A stretch of 10,000 nucleotides of DNA from Massilia sp. (GTDB taxonomy: Bacteria; Pseudomonadota; Gammaproteobacteria; Burkholderiales; Burkholderiaceae_D), in NCBI GenBank assembly GCA_028291845.1, contig JAQGNM010000227.1, positions 1 through 10,000 of the forward strand, written 5' to 3'. Shown piece after piece: positions 8,802-10,000 of the stretch. The notes below the pieces were generated by a model. It had not been told where the DNA came from. It made no database searches and saw only the letters and a list, made by a program, of their open reading frames with translations. How positions within the stretch are numbered: position 1 is the first letter of the stretch; each line of letters opens with the position of its first letter. A program made the position numbers and the translations under genes.

Positions 8802-8849
8802 GATCGCGCCATCGAACCATTCACAGACCACAAGAAAAAGCAGCAGCCG
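8802..8849 (+). other. short intergenic gap, no terminator or promoter seen
   Basis: Forty-eight bases separate the AttH-like stop and the exporter ATG. I see an A-rich patch (AAGAAAAAG, 8832-8840) but no hairpin followed by T residues and no good -35/-10 pair. This is the largest gap between same-strand genes in the window and the only natural place where the operon could be punctuated. Confidence 0.5.
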
Positions 8850-10000
8850 ATGACCGACCGCACCAACGCTTCAATCGCCACCCCGACGCCGGCGCCCGCC
8901 ACGTCAACCCCGGCAAGCAACGACAAACCCCGTGCCCGCCGCGACGACGCCCGCGGCAAGTCCAGCCTGGCCACCTTGAAAGGCTTGCTGCCGTTTCTGA
9001 AGCCCTACCGCCGTCAATTTGTGTTCGCCGCCATCGCCCTGCTGGTCGCCGCCGGCGCCACCCTGGCGATTCCCGCCGCTTTTAAACAAATGATCGACCT
9101 GGGCTTCGGCCCGGCGGCGGGCGCGCGCAGCATCCGCAATGTCAATACCACCTTCCTCGCCCTGTTCGGCGTCGCCACCGTGCTGGCGCTGGCCACCGCG
9201 GCGCGCTTTTACATGGTGTCGTGGCTGGGCGAACGGGTCACGGCCGACATCAGGAGCGCGGTCTACCGCCACGTGGTCAATCAAAGCCCCGAGTTTTTCG
9301 AGACCACCCAGACCGGCGAAGTCCTCTCGCGCATCACCACCGACACCACCTTGATCCAGTCGGTGGTCGGCACCAGCATTTCGCTGGCGCTGCGCAACAC
9401 CTTGCTGTTCGTCGGCGGCCTGGTGATGTTGTTCATCACCAGCGTCAAGCTCACTTCCATCATTCTCGGCCTGATGGTGGTGGTGATCGTGCCGATCATC
9501 CTGTTCGGCCGCCGCGTGCGCGCCCTCTCGCGCGATTCGCAAGACCGCATCGCCGACGCCTCGGCGATGGCCGGCGAAATCCTCAACGCCATGCCGACCG
9601 TGCAGGCCTTCACCGCCGAGCAGCGCGAAGCGGCGCGCTTCGGCGCCTCGGTCGAGTCGGCCTTTGCCACCGCCATGCGGCGCATCCGCGCCAGGTCGCT
9701 GTTGACCATGCTGGCCATCGTGCTGGTGTTCGGCACCATCGTGTTCGTGTTGTGGCTGGGCGCACATGCGGTGCTGTCCGGCAGCATGACCGGGGGCGAT
9801 CTCGGCCTGTTCATCCTGTATGCCTCGATCGTCGCCGGCTCGATCGGCGCCCTGTCGGAAGTGATGGGCGAAGCGCAGCGCGCCGCCGGCGCCACCGAGC
9901 GCCTGCTCGAACTGCTGGGGGCAAGGTCGAACATCGCCAACCCCGTATCTGCACACGCGCCGCCGCAACGCACTGCGGCGGGGGCCGCGCTGTCGCTCGA
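8850..10000 (+). CDS. type I ABC exporter half-transporter, MsbA/ABCB-like (partial, 3' end outside window)
   Basis: 383 complete codons of an ABC exporter with no stop before the window end. After an N-terminal Thr/Pro/Ala-rich tail (1-25) and a basic stretch (26-37), the transmembrane domain begins with KGLLPFLKPYRRQF. Six helices are visible at about 56-76, 101-126, 176-197, 202-220, 283-305 and 317-336. EFFETTQTGEVLSRITTDTT (149-168) is the coupling-helix region typical of ABC_membrane (PF00664). GEILNAMPTVQAFTAEQRE (242-260) and EAQRAAGATERLLELL (341-356) lead towards the nucleotide-binding domain, whose Walker A lies past position 10000. Family members are about 600-630 residues. They export lipids, peptides or drugs as homo- or heterodimers; the substrate is unknown. 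ATG 8850 is the first possible start: the frame back to the upstream stop holds no other start codon. The 48-base gap before it shows no strong Shine-Dalgarno and no convincing promoter, so read-through from the upstream operon is likely. Its own NBD makes it no partner for the FtsX permease. Confidence 0.9.
   Translation, partial: MTDRTNASIATPTPAPATSTPASNDKPRARRDDARGKSSLATLKGLLPFLKPYRRQFVFAAIALLVAAGATLAIPAAFKQMIDLGFGPAAGARSIRNVNTTFLALFGVATVLALATAARFYMVSWLGERVTADIRSAVYRHVVNQSPEFFETTQTGEVLSRITTDTTLIQSVVGTSISLALRNTLLFVGGLVMLFITSVKLTSIILGLMVVVIVPIILFGRRVRALSRDSQDRIADASAMAGEILNAMPTVQAFTAEQREAARFGASVESAFATAMRRIRARSLLTMLAIVLVFGTIVFVLWLGAHAVLSGSMTGGDLGLFILYASIVAGSIGALSEVMGEAQRAAGATERLLELLGARSNIANPVSAHAPPQRTAAGAALSL

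Noticed and set aside
8850..10000. The exporter as the missing ATPase partner of the FtsX-type permease
   Set aside because: It has six transmembrane helices of the ABC_membrane type and is a half-exporter expected to dimerise and use its own nucleotide-binding domain, so it does not replace a LolD-type ATPase.

Overview
This GC-rich window (roughly two-thirds G+C by eye) is tightly packed. Its gene content and order (YihY-family protein divergent from a WrbA-like quinone oxidoreductase, then DUF2069, then an FAD-linked oxidase) suggest a betaproteobacterium of the Burkholderiales, most likely Oxalobacteraceae (Massilia/Duganella/Janthinobacterium-like). That assignment rests on protein style and synteny recalled from knowledge; no search was run. 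I see no tRNA, rRNA, CRISPR array, insertion sequence or integrase, and no gene-free stretch longer than 300 bases. This looks like chromosomal core or near-core DNA.

Layout. Positions 1-1225 (+ strand) hold the last 14 codons of an unidentified gene, an alpha/beta hydrolase one base further on, and a small DUF962/Mpo1-like membrane protein. Positions 1243-2634 (- strand) hold a YihY/BrkB-family membrane protein with a long cytoplasmic C-terminal part that looks like a winged helix. A 46-bp divergent intergenic region follows (2635-2680), with a perfect TATAAT on the + strand overlapped by an extended -10 on the - strand. From 2681 to 8801 (+ strand) five genes overlap stop-to-start by 1, 11, 4 and 1 bases: WrbA-like flavodoxin, DUF2069 membrane protein, FAD-linked 2-hydroxyacid dehydrogenase, large FtsX-type ABC permease, and an exported AttH/CrtC-type lipocalin-like protein. 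After 48 bases comes a type I ABC exporter half-transporter, cut by the window end before its nucleotide-binding domain.

How they may work together. The five overlapping genes are probably one translationally coupled transcript started by the promoter at 2645-2673. That promoter places the transcript start at or within a base of the wrbA-like ATG, so the message may be leaderless. The permease and the AttH-like protein form a recognisable pair thought to move lipids or lipid-linked molecules across the envelope, but no LolD-type ATPase gene for the permease lies in the window. The redox genes at the front (WrbA-like and FAD oxidase) have no obvious biochemical link to the transport genes behind them.

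The least ordinary points are the symmetrical bidirectional promoter with a likely leaderless start, the winged-helix-like tail on the YihY protein, the missing permease ATPase, and similar G-rich short repeats encoding poorly conserved N-terminal tails at both borders of the FAD-oxidase gene. I found no clear evidence of a wholly new system.
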